Origin: Candidatus Binatia bacterium
Lineage (GTDB): Bacteria > Desulfobacterota > Binatia > Bin18
Length of the DNA stretch: 64,000 bases
Assembly (NCBI GenBank): GCA_951812575.1
Contig: OX638322.1
Coordinates: 372,001 to 436,000 of the forward strand
Direction: 5' to 3'
A model generated the notes under the pieces. The model was not told where the DNA came from. It searched no databases and worked only from the letters and a program-made list of their open reading frames with translations. The translations under genes and the position numbers were made by a program. Positions 1-8,496 of this stretch are shown here, one piece after another (position 1 is the stretch's first letter; every line of letters begins with the position of its first letter).

Positions 1-314
1 GGCGGCGCTTCCGCGAGCGCGTCTTCACTACCGGTGAGCAGGCTTATTGCGAGCGCCGGGGGAAAGGCAAGTATCAGAGTTATGCCGCGCGCTTTGCGGC
101 CAAAGAAGCCACAATGAAAGCCCTGGGTCGCGGCTGGGGCCACGCCGTTGGCTGGCGTGATGTTGAGGTCGTGCGACAGCGTGGCTCACGTCCCGAGATT
201 GTCCTGCATGGCAAGGCAAAAGCGTTCGCTGCCGAGCACCATATCCGCCGTTTTCACCTGGCACTAACCCACACGGCGACATTAGCCGAAGCTCAGGTTA
301 TGGCCGAGTTATAA
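1..314 (+). CDS. acpS: holo-[acyl-carrier-protein] synthase, 5'-partial
   Basis: C-terminal ~104 residues of the enzyme that transfers 4'-phosphopantetheine from CoA to acyl carrier protein for fatty-acid synthesis. The frame is open from base 3, so the start codon and the N-terminal metal-binding Asp lie outside the window. Visible are FTTGEQAYCE, the helix RFAAKEATMKALG whose KEA glutamate is a conserved metal ligand, and the following W-x-D-V-E-V strand; the gene stops with TAA at 312-314. It converges on the E2 gene with only 43 bases between the two stops. A GC-rich hairpin-like stretch (322-346) lies between them but has no T-run. Confidence 0.88.
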   Translation, partial: RRFRERVFTTGEQAYCERRGKGKYQSYAARFAAKEATMKALGRGWGHAVGWRDVEVVRQRGSRPEIVLHGKAKAFAAEHHIRRFHLALTHTATLAEAQVMAEL

Positions 315-357
315 GAAGTTGGAGGGGCGCGGTCGTCGCCCCCCTCTGCTCGACCCG

Positions 358-1575
358 TTACCTCGTGTCGAGTGAAACCCTGTTCCCGTGGGCCAGCAGG
401 TCGGCCACGGTCTGGAGAAACGCCCCGGCCGGAGCCCCGTCTATCACGCGGTGATCGAACGTCAGGCTCAAGACCATCATCGAACGCCTGGTGACCTCGC
501 CGCGATAGATCACCGGTTTTTCAACGATCCGACCGACGCCGAGAATGCCGGACTGCGGGGCATTGATGATGGGAGTAAAGGCATCAACGCCGTACATACC
601 CAGGTTGGAGACGGTAAACGTTCCACCCGATACTTCTTCGAGCTTGAGCTGACTGGCGCGGGCCTTCTCGGCTAAGGTCTTGGCCTCTGCAGCAATATCT
701 TTGAGCGATTTTTTGTCCGCATCCCGGACGACCGGAACAATCAAGCCCTCGTCCAGAGCCACCGCCAAGCCCACGTGGATGTCGTTGTGCACATGGATGA
801 TATTCCCTTCGAGGGAGGCGTTCATGCGCGGGTGCTGCCTGAGGGCATGGGCACAGGCCTGCACAATAAAATCGGTATACGTGACGTTGAATTCCTGGCG
901 GACTTCTTGACGACGATCGATCAACTGCGTGACATCGGCTTCTGTACTGATGGTGAGCTGAGCACTGCCCTGAAGGCTCTGATGCATGCGCTCGGCAATC
1001 ACTTTTCGCATGCCGCGTAACGGAATGTCTTCCGCCGCGGCCGGCGTCGCGGTTGGTGCCGGTGGTGGAGCAGCTTGACCTCCACTATCAATAGTTTTCT
1101 GCACATCTTCGCGGGTGATCCGACCGCGCGGACCAGTCCCGGCCACGCCGGAGAGATCAATGCTATGTTCTTTTGCCAGCTTCCGGGCAGCGGGCGTGAC
1201 AGGCACGCGGCCACGCTTCTCTTGCGGCGCCGGAGACGGCGCGGAAGTAGCCACTGGAGCAGGCTCGGGCGGGGCAGCTGCCGGAGCGGCGGCCGGCGCG
1301 TCTGCGTAGCGTGCGGCGACTTCAGCCACCTCCTCGCCCGCTTCCGCGATAATGGCGACGGGCAGCCCGACTCCGACCACGGCTTCGACCGCATACAGCA
1401 ATTTGGCGACCGTTCCATCCGCGGACGCTTCGACTTCATACAGCACTTTTTCGGTTTCGACCTCAAACAGGGCTTCACCAGTTTTTATGGCATCGCCCTC
1501 GGATTTGAACCATTGTTGGATCGTGCCCTCGGTCATAGTCAGACCGAACTTTGGCATTACGACTTCTACGGCCAC
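358..1575 (-). CDS. 2-oxoacid dehydrogenase complex E2 (dihydrolipoamide acyltransferase)
   Basis: E2 core of a pyruvate/acetoin-type dehydrogenase complex, moving the acyl group from E1 to CoA through lipoyl-lysine. 405 residues. One lipoyl domain at ~1-80 has the lysine to be lipoylated in ETEKV (K43). An Ala/Pro linker follows, then a peripheral subunit-binding domain (~123-160, VTPAARKLAKE...GPRGRITREDV) and a catalytic domain (~183-405) ending in DHRVIDG (H375, D379), the CoA-acyltransferase active site. The start is GTG with AAGGAT about 9 bases upstream. It is the last gene of an operon, 43 bases after E1 beta. No E3 (lipoamide dehydrogenase) gene is nearby. Acetoin rather than pyruvate specificity is possible from the E1 partner but not provable. 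Confidence 0.92.
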   Translation of the reverse strand: MAVEVVMPKFGLTMTEGTIQQWFKSEGDAIKTGEALFEVETEKVLYEVEASADGTVAKLLYAVEAVVGVGLPVAIIAEAGEEVAEVAARYADAPAAAPAAAPPEPAPVATSAPSPAPQEKRGRVPVTPAARKLAKEHSIDLSGVAGTGPRGRITREDVQKTIDSGGQAAPPPAPTATPAAAEDIPLRGMRKVIAERMHQSLQGSAQLTISTEADVTQLIDRRQEVRQEFNVTYTDFIVQACAHALRQHPRMNASLEGNIIHVHNDIHVGLAVALDEGLIVPVVRDADKKSLKDIAAEAKTLAEKARASQLKLEEVSGGTFTVSNLGMYGVDAFTPIINAPQSGILGVGRIVEKPVIYRGEVTRRSMMVLSLTFDHRVIDGAPAGAFLQTVADLLAHGNRVSLDTR

Positions 1576-1618
1576 AGGTGTATCCTTTCTTTCCTCAGAA
1601 GCTGAGGCGGAGGGAAGC

Positions 1619-2587
1619 TTACCCCAGCATCTCCTTGACAGTCGCGGAAATCTTCTTGTCGTTGGGAAGAATGAATTTTTCTAACGGGGGGCTGAACGGG
1701 ACCGGGACATCTGGAGCCGCCAAGCGCTTGACCGGGGCGTCCAGGGAGTCGAAACCCTTATCTGCAATGACGGCCGAGATTTCTGCTGCCGCGCCGCACC
1801 GCAGATGGCCCTCATCAACCACCAAGACGTTATGCGTCTTGGCCACGGAGGAGAGGATCGTCTCTTCGTCCAGCGGAATCAGACTGCGCGGGTCTATGAC
1901 TTCAGCAGAAATGCCATCCTCTTCCAGCGCTTTTGCGGCCTTGAGCGCTTGGGAGACCATATAGCCGATCGCAACAATGGTGACGTCTGAGCCTTCGCGT
2001 TTTACCGCGGCCTGCCCGATGGGCACAAGATACTCCTCCTCCGGGACTTCTTCTTTGCTTCGGCCCAGCTTGAGATGCTCAAAAACCAGCACGGGGTTAT
2101 TGTCCCGAATGGCGCTTTTGAGCAGGCCCTTCATATCGTAGGCACCCGAGGGAACCACAATTTTGAGTCCGGGCACACTCATGAACTGGGAGTAGACCGT
2201 CTCGGAATGCTGGGCGGCTGCCGAGCCGACCGCACCGCAGACGGCACGAAACGTAATAGGCATATCAGCCTGACCGCCCGACATATAGCGCAGCTTGGCC
2301 GCCTGATTACAGACCTGATCCCAGCAGCAGTAGAAAAAGCTGGCAAACTCGATTTCAACAATCGGCCGCATCCCCGCCATGGCTGCGCCGACCCCGGCGC
2401 CGGCATAGCCGGCTTCTGAAATGGGAGCGTTCAGAATCCGCTCGGCACCGAACTCATCGGTCAAGCCGCTGGTCGCGCCAAAAGCACCGACCCAGATATC
2501 CAGGCCCATCATGAAGGTTGCCGGGTCGTGTCGGAGTTCCTCGGCGAGGGCCGTATTAATCGCTTGAATAAAATTCATTTCAGGCAT
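1619..2587 (-). CDS. alpha-ketoacid dehydrogenase E1 beta subunit
   Basis: 322-residue beta subunit of a thiamine-diphosphate E1, with the transketolase pyrimidine-binding domain first (~5-180) and the transketolase C-terminal domain after it (~195-315). Family landmarks are EAGYAGAGVGAAMAGMRPI, the aromatic/CCWDQVCNQAAKLRYMSGGQ helix, and IDPRSLIPLDEETI near the C-terminus. With E1 alpha it forms the alpha2beta2 enzyme that decarboxylates a 2-oxoacid or acetoin and acylates the E2 lipoyl group. ATG start preceded by AGGGGG. It begins 9 bases after the E1 alpha stop, so the two are surely co-transcribed. Confidence 0.92.
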   Translation of the reverse strand: MPEMNFIQAINTALAEELRHDPATFMMGLDIWVGAFGATSGLTDEFGAERILNAPISEAGYAGAGVGAAMAGMRPIVEIEFASFFYCCWDQVCNQAAKLRYMSGGQADMPITFRAVCGAVGSAAAQHSETVYSQFMSVPGLKIVVPSGAYDMKGLLKSAIRDNNPVLVFEHLKLGRSKEEVPEEEYLVPIGQAAVKREGSDVTIVAIGYMVSQALKAAKALEEDGISAEVIDPRSLIPLDEETILSSVAKTHNVLVVDEGHLRCGAAAEISAVIADKGFDSLDAPVKRLAAPDVPVPFSPPLEKFILPNDKKISATVKEMLG

Positions 2588-2596
2588 GATTTCCCC

Positions 2597-3583
2597 CTAC
2601 GCGACTGAGAACATATCGTCCAGGGCTTCCTCAGGCTGCGGATACGGGCTGTCCTGGGCAAACTGAACAGCGTCATCGATAGCCTGCTTCACCTCGACCT
2701 GAACGGCAGTGAGCGCTTCCTCGCTGAAGGTGTCCGGTACGAAACGTTGCTCAAAGGTAATGAGCGGACAACGCTTCTTCCACGCTTCTATTTCGTCTGA
2801 GGGACGATAACTGCGCTTACCGAGAAAGGCTTCCTCGCCCACCACGTGGCCTTCCCAGCGGTAGGTTTTACATTCAATCAACGTTGGGCCTTCGCCCTTG
2901 CGCGCGCGTTCAACCGCCTGACTGGTGGCTTCATAGACCTCGACGACGTCATTACCGTTGACCACCACGCCGGGCATATCATGGCCGCGCGCCCGGTCGG
3001 CAATATCCTTGACCGAGGTGACGTCCTTCCCCGCGGTAAACTCTCCGTACAAATTGTTTTCACACACATACACAACGGGCAGCTTCCAGGACGAGGCGAT
3101 ATTGAGCGATTCGTGAAACGTGCCCTCATTCGAGGCGCCGTCACCAAAGAAACAGGCGGCGACCTCTCCGCTGCCACGCACCTTTGCCGCCAGACCCGCG
3201 CCAGTCGCAATCGGTAAACCGGCGCCCACAATGCCGTTCGCCCCCAAGATACCCAGCTCGAAATTGGCAATATGCATGGAGCCGCCCTTGCCCTTGCAGT
3301 AGCCGGTCTTTTTGCCGAACAACTCGGCCATCATGGGTTTGACTTCGCCGCCCTTGGCGATCAAATGGCCGTGACCGCGGTGGGTGCTGGTAATATAATC
3401 CTGCTTGGTCAAAGCGGCTGCGACGCCGGTGGCGGAGGCCTCTTCGCCAATTGAGACATGGACAAAGCCAGGGATTTGGCCCTCTTGAAAAATATCGCGC
3501 ACACGAGACTCAAACTGCCGGATGGTCTGCATCGTCCGATACATATCGAGCAGCTTGTCTGTACTCAGGGTGGTATCCGCCAT
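2597..3583 (-). CDS. thiamine-diphosphate-dependent dehydrogenase E1 alpha subunit (acetoin dehydrogenase-like)
   Basis: 328-residue E1 alpha subunit, first gene of the E1a-E1b-E2 operon. The thiamine-diphosphate/Mg motif is intact: GDGASNEG then 28 residues later CENN. The conserved THRGHGHLIAKG and KGKGGSMHI segments are also present. The sequence has the AcoA flavour (QTIRQFESRV, IPGFVHVSIGEE), which suggests acetoin or another non-pyruvate substrate, but this is inference. Two ATGs lie two codons apart at 3589 and 3583. AAAGGAGG sits only 2 bases before the first but 8 before the second, so the second is chosen. A separate E1 pair is at 46-48 kb. Confidence 0.9.
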   Translation of the reverse strand: MADTTLSTDKLLDMYRTMQTIRQFESRVRDIFQEGQIPGFVHVSIGEEASATGVAAALTKQDYITSTHRGHGHLIAKGGEVKPMMAELFGKKTGYCKGKGGSMHIANFELGILGANGIVGAGLPIATGAGLAAKVRGSGEVAACFFGDGASNEGTFHESLNIASSWKLPVVYVCENNLYGEFTAGKDVTSVKDIADRARGHDMPGVVVNGNDVVEVYEATSQAVERARKGEGPTLIECKTYRWEGHVVGEEAFLGKRSYRPSDEIEAWKKRCPLITFEQRFVPDTFSEEALTAVQVEVKQAIDDAVQFAQDSPYPQPEEALDDMFSVA

Positions 3584-3706
3584 AGACATTTCCTCCTTTG
3601 GTGTTCACGCGGAAAGCCTCGTCTTCATAGTCTGAAACAGGGGCGGAGGTCAACAACACCGCAGTGAGGAGACTCACGATACACGGCCGAAGGCGGCTCA
3701 AGCAGT

Positions 3707-4308
3707 CTATTTGAGCGATATCTTTATTAGGAATCCTTTGCTGCAAGGCTGTCGCTTTAGTGCTCCCATTCGTTGGTCCCGGGTATGCTTTGCAACATAC
3801 CAGTCGGCAAAAAGCGTCTCGATAAGTTCGAGTAGAAGCTGCGCCTCTCCAGGCTCCACAGAAACAATCAAGTCCACATCCTTCTCCATGTGTGCGCCGA
3901 TATTTCCGACACCACGTACCGAGTCAATTGCTTCCCATGTCGCTTTATCTACCTTCCCTTGAATAGCTTCTATCTCCTGTTTGAGCGTCCTCTTGTCATT
4001 CACGCCCCAAAAGTCTCGGATCATACCTTGCAAGCATCGCCTACTTAGCGTTGCTGAAGCTTTAGGGCTTAGATCTCGAATACGGCACGCTTCAGAATAA
4101 TCTTCGACGATTTGAGGGGGGATATAGTCTGGTTGTGGCTTTGCGGAGGATTCAGGGCGGAGTCGCCATCTCTTAAGACGTTCGCCCAATTTATACCGGA
4201 ACTCCCCCGCACCCTCTGCCTCATGCCAAGAGACAGAGAGGGAAAGCTCGTGGCAATTCTGATTTGGACATACAGCTGAAATCACTTGTAATCCGGTAAG
4301 GCCAGACT
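3707..4308 (-). pseudogene. DUF4145 domain protein, 3' portion, interrupted by IS630 element
   Basis: C-terminal ~200 residues of a DUF4145 family protein, read from YKSGLTGLQVISAVCPNQNC to the TAG at 3707. The family core is clear: CPNQNCHELSLSV, then EACRIRDLSPKASATLSRRCLQ, MIRDFWGV, and VRGVGNIGAHMEKDVDLIV with the GNIGAHME signature. DUF4145 domains also occur in nuclease and defence-associated proteins, but its function is unknown. The upstream boundary is a TATA that also borders the other end of the IS (5211-5214). The residues that an open frame gives upstream of the TATA come from the IS, not the gene. See the 5' portion at 5215-5321. Confidence 0.8.
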
Positions 4309-4365
4309 TATAGCGAAGCCCACAAATAAGTAGACAGGGGGAGGGAACTCTGTCAGGCTGACGGG

Positions 4366-4752
4366 ATGCGATGTTCGTCAGATTTACGCAAACGGGTAAT
4401 CGATTTTGTGAGAGGTGGCGGGAGCAAGGCCGCAGCGGCGCGCCGGTTTCAGGTCTCAAGAGCGAGTGTCTATCACTGGGTGACGGCCCCGGACGGGCTG
4501 GCCTACCAGCGGCCTGGCCCTCGTGGTCCTAGCCGGCTCGATTGGGCAGCGTTGCGGGCGCACGTGCAGCAGTATCCAGATCGGACGCAAAAGGAACGCG
4601 CGCAGCACTTTGGGGTGTCCCGCCATTGTATCTGGTACGCCTTACGGCAGATGGGAGTGACGTGGAAAAAAAACGATGGGCTACACCGAGCGGAGTCGGA
4701 GGAAAAGAAAACCCTCCCTGCGGCTGCGAGAGCGCTATACGCGCCGGGGTAA
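4366..4752 (+). CDS. IS630 family transposase, ORF A (N-terminal HTH part)
   Basis: 128-residue frame holding the paired helix-turn-helix DNA-binding half of an IS630/Tc1-type transposase. The first HTH is SDLRKRVIDFVRGGGSKAAA followed by RFQVSRASVYHW. The second is around the KERAQHFGVSRHCIWYALRQMGVTWKK segment. The catalytic half is in another frame. The frames meet at a run of eight A (4665-4672), where family members usually read KKK followed by the catalytic half. Residues after WKK in this frame (NDGLHRAESEEKK...) are not transposase-like, so the true product is probably the fused A-B protein made by slippage or frameshifting on the A-run. Confidence 0.82.
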   Translation: MRCSSDLRKRVIDFVRGGGSKAAAARRFQVSRASVYHWVTAPDGLAYQRPGPRGPSRLDWAALRAHVQQYPDRTQKERAQHFGVSRHCIWYALRQMGVTWKKNDGLHRAESEEKKTLPAAARALYAPG

Positions 4753-5197
4753 AGAGTGTGTCTACGTGGATGAGAGCGGGTTCGGTCCCACCATGACCCG
4801 CCAGTACGCCTATGCGCCGAAGGGGCGGCGGGTCTACGGACTGCGCTCCGGCCACCGGCGTCCTCGGACTTCCCTCATTGCCGCGCGGATAGGAAACCGC
4901 TTTACCGCTCCGCTCCTGTTTGAGGGCACCTGCAACACAGCAGTCTTCAATCACTGGCTGGACACCCAACTCTGCCCTCGCTTGAACGCTACTCAGGTCG
5001 GGGTGATGGATAATGTCCCCTTTCACAAAAGTGCCAAGACCCGAGAGCTGATTGAATGTACTGGTGCCACACTCCTCTTCTTGCCGCCGTACTCCCCCGA
5101 CCTCAACCCCATTGAACACGACTTCGCCATCCTCAAACGCCGGCGCGAATATAATGAACACGCCACGCTCGACGCCCTTATCCAAGCGTATACATAA
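4676..5197 (+). CDS. IS630 family transposase, ORF B (DDE catalytic part)
   Basis: 173-residue frame encoding the RNase-H-like catalytic domain of the IS630 transposase. The acidic triad is visible: Asp in YVDESGF, Asp in VMDNVPFHKS, and Glu in SPDLNPIEHDFAILKRR. It needs a +1 (or -2) shift relative to ORF A near the A8 tract at 4665-4672. All three catalytic residues are present, so the element may be active if frameshifting works, or it may be a recent one-base mutant. An ATG exists at 4676, but no ribosome-binding site supports independent translation. Confidence 0.82.
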   Translation: MGYTERSRRKRKPSLRLRERYTRRGKECVYVDESGFGPTMTRQYAYAPKGRRVYGLRSGHRRPRTSLIAARIGNRFTAPLLFEGTCNTAVFNHWLDTQLCPRLNATQVGVMDNVPFHKSAKTRELIECTGATLLFLPPYSPDLNPIEHDFAILKRRREYNEHATLDALIQAYT

Positions 5198-5214
5198 TCA
5201 TGGGCGCTGCTATA

Positions 5215-5321
5215 ACTCGATCGTTCGGAAACTAAAAATCTATCTGATCACTTTGAACGTCGACGGCCTGAAGAACTATGTCATGCTGACAATATGGGCA
5301 TGTGTAACTATTAGCGGGTAT
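5215..5321 (-). pseudogene. DUF4145 domain protein, 5' portion upstream of the IS630 insertion
   Basis: The minus strand reads NSYTCPYCQHDIVLQAVDVQ then SDQIDF, the N-terminal zinc-ribbon part typical of DUF4145 proteins (CPYC pairs with CPNQNC in the 3' portion). Two further lesions are visible. A run of five T gives an in-frame TAG; adding one T restores a continuous frame (SDQIDFLVSERSSYKSG) across the IS junction. The expected start codon is ATA at 5319-5321, 8 bases after AGGAG, where an ATG would give MPANSYTCPYC. The gene therefore looks dead three times over: start, frameshift and insertion. Confidence 0.65.
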
Positions 5322-5464
5322 TGGAACTGCTCCTGTGTAGAGTATGGTTAAGCGATTTCAGTGAGGCGATTTATGACTCGACATTATCGGGAGGTCAGAT
5401 TGAGACCTAGCCGGCTACAAAAAACTGATATTTCAATCTCGTTGCAAGCTCGACAGCGGAACCG

Positions 5465-6040
5465 CTATTGCGGTGGAAGGATAGCCGACACGGCAATGGC
5501 CTGACCGCCTGGAGGGAACACCGTATCGTCTTCGCTCTTTATCTGCTCACCCTGATACTGCCCATTGTCTCTTGACGGGTTTGTCAGAATGGCAACGCTG
5601 CGGTCGGTGAGGTTTACAATCCAGTATTCAGGGATGCCGCTTGCCGCATACGCCTGGGCCTTCTGGACCTGATCGTAGGCCAGGGAACTGTCCGCGACTT
5701 CTATGACGACCATAACTTGGTCCGCCCGCGGATGGTGCTGAGCATAATCGCTTGGGTCAGGTTGACAGATGACAATATCCGGTTCGGGTTCACTCCAATC
5801 GTTTAAAACAATCGGCGCCTGGACACGAATATAGGCGGCATCCCCCACGACCGGCAAAAGCGTGAATAAGAGACGATGAATGGTTGCCGCATGGGGACTG
5901 TTCTGTGGACTCATGGTAATAATGACTCCGTCGAGCAGTTCGACTCGCTCATCTGCCAGGAGACGAGACTCTGCCAGGCGGTGGTACTCTTGACGGGTAA
6001 AACGATGGGGCGTTGGAGCTGCCGGCGCGCTGTGCGTCAT
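5465..6040 (-). CDS. Uma2 family (DUF820) putative endonuclease
   Basis: 191-residue Uma2-family protein with a PD-(D/E)xK-like restriction-endonuclease fold. Landmarks are FTRQEYHRLAESRLLADERVELLDG, the SPQNSPHA turn, the acidic core EPEPDIVI and MVVIEVADSS, and KAQAYAASGIPEYWIVNL. These correspond to the family's catalytic acidic residues and lysine. Uma2 proteins are abundant in Cyanobacteria, Chloroflexi and other large environmental genomes; their cellular role is mostly unknown. It stands alone, convergent with nothing obvious, 143 bases from the pseudogene remnant. The ATG at 6040 lacks a good Shine-Dalgarno sequence, so the exact start is uncertain. Confidence 0.85.
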   Translation of the reverse strand: MTHSAPAAPTPHRFTRQEYHRLAESRLLADERVELLDGVIITMSPQNSPHAATIHRLLFTLLPVVGDAAYIRVQAPIVLNDWSEPEPDIVICQPDPSDYAQHHPRADQVMVVIEVADSSLAYDQVQKAQAYAASGIPEYWIVNLTDRSVAILTNPSRDNGQYQGEQIKSEDDTVFPPGGQAIAVSAILPPQ

Positions 6041-6120
6041 GAGCCTAGTCTAGTCCCCTTGGTGGGGGAAGACAATAAAGTGGGTTCGCGTTTCCACGAG
6101 ACGGAAAACCCGAGACAGCG

Positions 6121-7560
6121 TCAGGTCTTCACCCGCACGCGATAGCCGATTTTCACCTCGCCGTTCTTCGGCACCGTGACCTCAAAACGCAGGGTATGGG
6201 CGTCGGGCTTTTCGTACTGCTCCGGAGTGGAAGCAACGACTTCCCAGTCACCGTACATGGGCTCTTCGACGCGGACTTGCACGTCTTCGTCCTTGTGATT
6301 ACGGACGACGATTTGCCAGCTTACCTCTGACGAGCGGCGGGACAAACGCGTAAAACTCGTTTGGCGGCGCTCGCCAACAACGTCAAATGCCTCACCCATT
6401 TTCACGCTGACGGTTTCGTCTTTGGGCGTGTGGTCAATGCGGTCTTCACCGACAAACTGGAGGCTGCCCTGCGCGTCGGCTTTGTACACCCGCAGGGTCC
6501 CTTTAGGCAAGGGTATGCCCAGGTGATGCTGCTCGGCATTTTCGATTTCGAGATAGACGCTCACTTTTTGCCGAGGAGGCGGCGTGTCAAACGAGGTACG
6601 CACATAGTGGGGTTGGCCGCGGAGCACAAGACGTTTGGTAATGGGAATACCCACAGCAGATAAGAGCGCCATCTGCTTGGTCTGGTTGTTTTGCACTGTG
6701 GTCGGTCGCTCTAAGGTATACAGGTGGTATTCGAAAAAGGATTCTTCCTGAAACTGTGACTCTGAAGAAGCGCTAGCCATGGCGGTCGCCGCCATGAGCC
6801 GCTCACGGAAAACTTCCGGTTCAACCCGGTTGACATCGCCGGCTACCAACTTGAGCGTCGCATTACGGTATGTGGCGCCGGATTGATTATCGATGGAGAC
6901 CCAGCCGGACAGGTCGGCCAGACTGTCGTCGCTGTTGAGGGCAACGACATAATCGGCCTGCCACGTAATATCATCGGTGAGGTAGGAGGCTTCAATGGTG
7001 TGCGTGCTGGCAGCCTGCGCCTGAAGCAGCCACACGAGCGTCGGCTGGGCGATCAGGTTGGCCGGCAGTTGAGGCAGAATCACCCGGCCCGGCAAACCAA
7101 TCGAGATCTCGTCTCCGACTTGATAGATTGGAGAGTCGTTCGTGGCGAGCAGGGTGGCGGTCACGAGTTCGTCTTTACCGGTGAAATAGTTCTTGTCGAG
7201 CAGCCTGACTTCTTTGCCCACATATTTTTCGAGTAGGGTGTCCGGGCTGAGCAGGTCGTATTCATAATTCTGCTCCAAGACCTGAAAGTTTTCCGAGTCG
7301 TTCTGCGACCGAATAAGCACGGTTGTCGGCATAATCCGGGCCGCGACATCCATAAACTGAAGGTGGGTCAATCCCTCGGCCAGTTCAATCTCACGGACAT
7401 CTTTGACCAGTCCAAGGTTGGAATTGTAGACCGTCAGTGAGACCTGGGTCTGATCAGCGTGGGTACTCGTGAGCGGAGCGGCTGAAAGCAGGTGAGCACA
7501 AAAGACCTCGAAAACAAAAAGACTCGCGGCAAGGAGCGCAATAAGCGGAAGGCGTTTCAT
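6121..7560 (-). CDS. DUF4139 domain-containing exported protein
   Basis: 479-residue protein with an N-terminal signal peptide (MKRLPLIALLAASLFVFEVF...SAAPL). A mucoidy-inhibitor-like/DUF4139 region follows: SLTVYNSNLGLVKDVREIEL, ITWQADYVVAL, LSGWVSIDNQSGATYRNATLKLVAGDVN, and a C-terminal beta-rich domain with WQIVVRNHKDEDVQVRVEEP. Such proteins are predicted to be secreted or outer-membrane associated; the function is not established. The open frame extends 40 residues further upstream, but those residues are not signal-like, and the ATG at 7560 begins the signal peptide. It lies 106 bases downstream of the ABC-2 permease on the same strand and could share its transcript. Confidence 0.85.
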   Translation of the reverse strand: MKRLPLIALLAASLFVFEVFCAHLLSAAPLTSTHADQTQVSLTVYNSNLGLVKDVREIELAEGLTHLQFMDVAARIMPTTVLIRSQNDSENFQVLEQNYEYDLLSPDTLLEKYVGKEVRLLDKNYFTGKDELVTATLLATNDSPIYQVGDEISIGLPGRVILPQLPANLIAQPTLVWLLQAQAASTHTIEASYLTDDITWQADYVVALNSDDSLADLSGWVSIDNQSGATYRNATLKLVAGDVNRVEPEVFRERLMAATAMASASSESQFQEESFFEYHLYTLERPTTVQNNQTKQMALLSAVGIPITKRLVLRGQPHYVRTSFDTPPPRQKVSVYLEIENAEQHHLGIPLPKGTLRVYKADAQGSLQFVGEDRIDHTPKDETVSVKMGEAFDVVGERRQTSFTRLSRRSSEVSWQIVVRNHKDEDVQVRVEEPMYGDWEVVASTPEQYEKPDAHTLRFEVTVPKNGEVKIGYRVRVKT

Positions 7561-7666
7561 AGGCGATATTGTGACTATTCCTTTCTCCCTGAATGCTTTC
7601 AGCATAGCGGGTTTTCCGTACGAACACCAAAAAGGCGACGGGGGTCGCGGAAGATTCACTGAGCTT

Positions 7667-8491
7667 CTAGGCCATCTCAAAGCGGGTCAGTAAACCCAGT
7701 TTCTTGGCCTGATAGAGCGCGTACTGAAAATAGGCAATGGAAAGAATAAACAGCACCGCAGTCAAGCCGAAGGACAGCAGCAGCGGCTGCCAGGCTAATT
7801 CCCCGGTTGCAATGGCGTATCGCAGCCCTTCAAACACATGGGTACTGGGCAGAGCGATGGCAATGCCCTGAACCCAGCCCGGCATACTGTCGAGCGGATA
7901 AAAAACGCAACTGAAAGGCTGAATAATAAATCCCACGGACCAGGCCAGGATCTGAATACGGAGACCGTAGCGAAAGATCAGGGCAGCGATGAGAATACCG
8001 ATGACCCAGCCGAAGAGCAGCAGGACGCTGGTGAAGACGGCGATGGCCGTGCCGCCAATATCCATAATATTGAAGGCGTACAGGCCCCAGGCGAGGAAGG
8101 CGAGAAAAAGAAAACTCAGGATGCAGCGAATGAGGCCAATAAGACCAATCGCCACAAAGAGTTCGATCGAGGTGACTGGCGAGGCAAACAGGTTATACAC
8201 ATTGCGACTCCAGAAATCTTCGAGGATAAACGTCCCGACATCGGTTTGCGCCCGCCAGAATAAACTCCACAGCACAGCCCCGCCAAGAAAGAACTCCATG
8301 ACCCCGGAGAACGAAGACGTTGACGCAATAAACATGCTGGTGAACCCCCACAAGAGGAGGGAGATGACCGGCCAGTACACAATGTCAAAAATACGGTCCA
8401 GACTGCGATAGCACAGACAGGTAAACTTATAGACCAAGCCCCAAATTGCCATGGTCGAAAAGCCATAGTCCTGAGAGTTCACAAAGCGCAC
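7667..8491 (-). CDS. ABC-2 type transporter permease
   Basis: 274-residue integral membrane protein with about six hydrophobic segments, including VYWPVISLLLWGFTSMFI, FFLGGAVLWSLFW, FVAIGLIGLIRCILSFLFLAF, VLLLFGWVIGILIAALIF and LLSFGLTAVLFILSIAYFQYAL. This is the ABC-2 permease layout. It begins 5 bases after the ATPase gene, so the two form one exporter. The substrate cannot be read from sequence; the family moves lipids, polysaccharides, drugs or ions. The chosen start is GTG 8491 with GAGGGGAG upstream. An ATG at 8452 is an alternative without a clear ribosome-binding site. Confidence 0.88.
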   Translation of the reverse strand: MRFVNSQDYGFSTMAIWGLVYKFTCLCYRSLDRIFDIVYWPVISLLLWGFTSMFIASTSSFSGVMEFFLGGAVLWSLFWRAQTDVGTFILEDFWSRNVYNLFASPVTSIELFVAIGLIGLIRCILSFLFLAFLAWGLYAFNIMDIGGTAIAVFTSVLLLFGWVIGILIAALIFRYGLRIQILAWSVGFIIQPFSCVFYPLDSMPGWVQGIAIALPSTHVFEGLRYAIATGELAWQPLLLSFGLTAVLFILSIAYFQYALYQAKKLGLLTRFEMA

Positions 8492-8496
8492 GGGGC

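Larger units (their letters stand above)
4313..5210 (+). mobile_element. IS630-family insertion sequence, ~0.9 kb
   Basis: Boundaries are inferred from matching ends. The left end begins GCGAAGCCCACAAATAAG and the right end, read on the minus strand, begins GCAGCGCCCATGATTATG, 11 of 18 identical. Both are bordered outside by TATA (4309-4312 and 5211-5214), consistent with IS630-type insertion at TA. Removing the body and one TATA joins the two halves of the DUF4145 gene. The element carries a transposase in two frames (4366-4752 and 4676-5197). Confidence 0.75.

Noticed and set aside
322..346. GC-rich hairpin between acpS and the E2 gene as a terminator
   Set aside because: The stem needs a two-base bulge and no T-run follows on either strand.
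3510..3746. 78-residue minus-strand open frame between E1 alpha and the DUF4145 remnant
   Set aside because: Overlaps both in another frame, no ribosome-binding site or recognisable feature.
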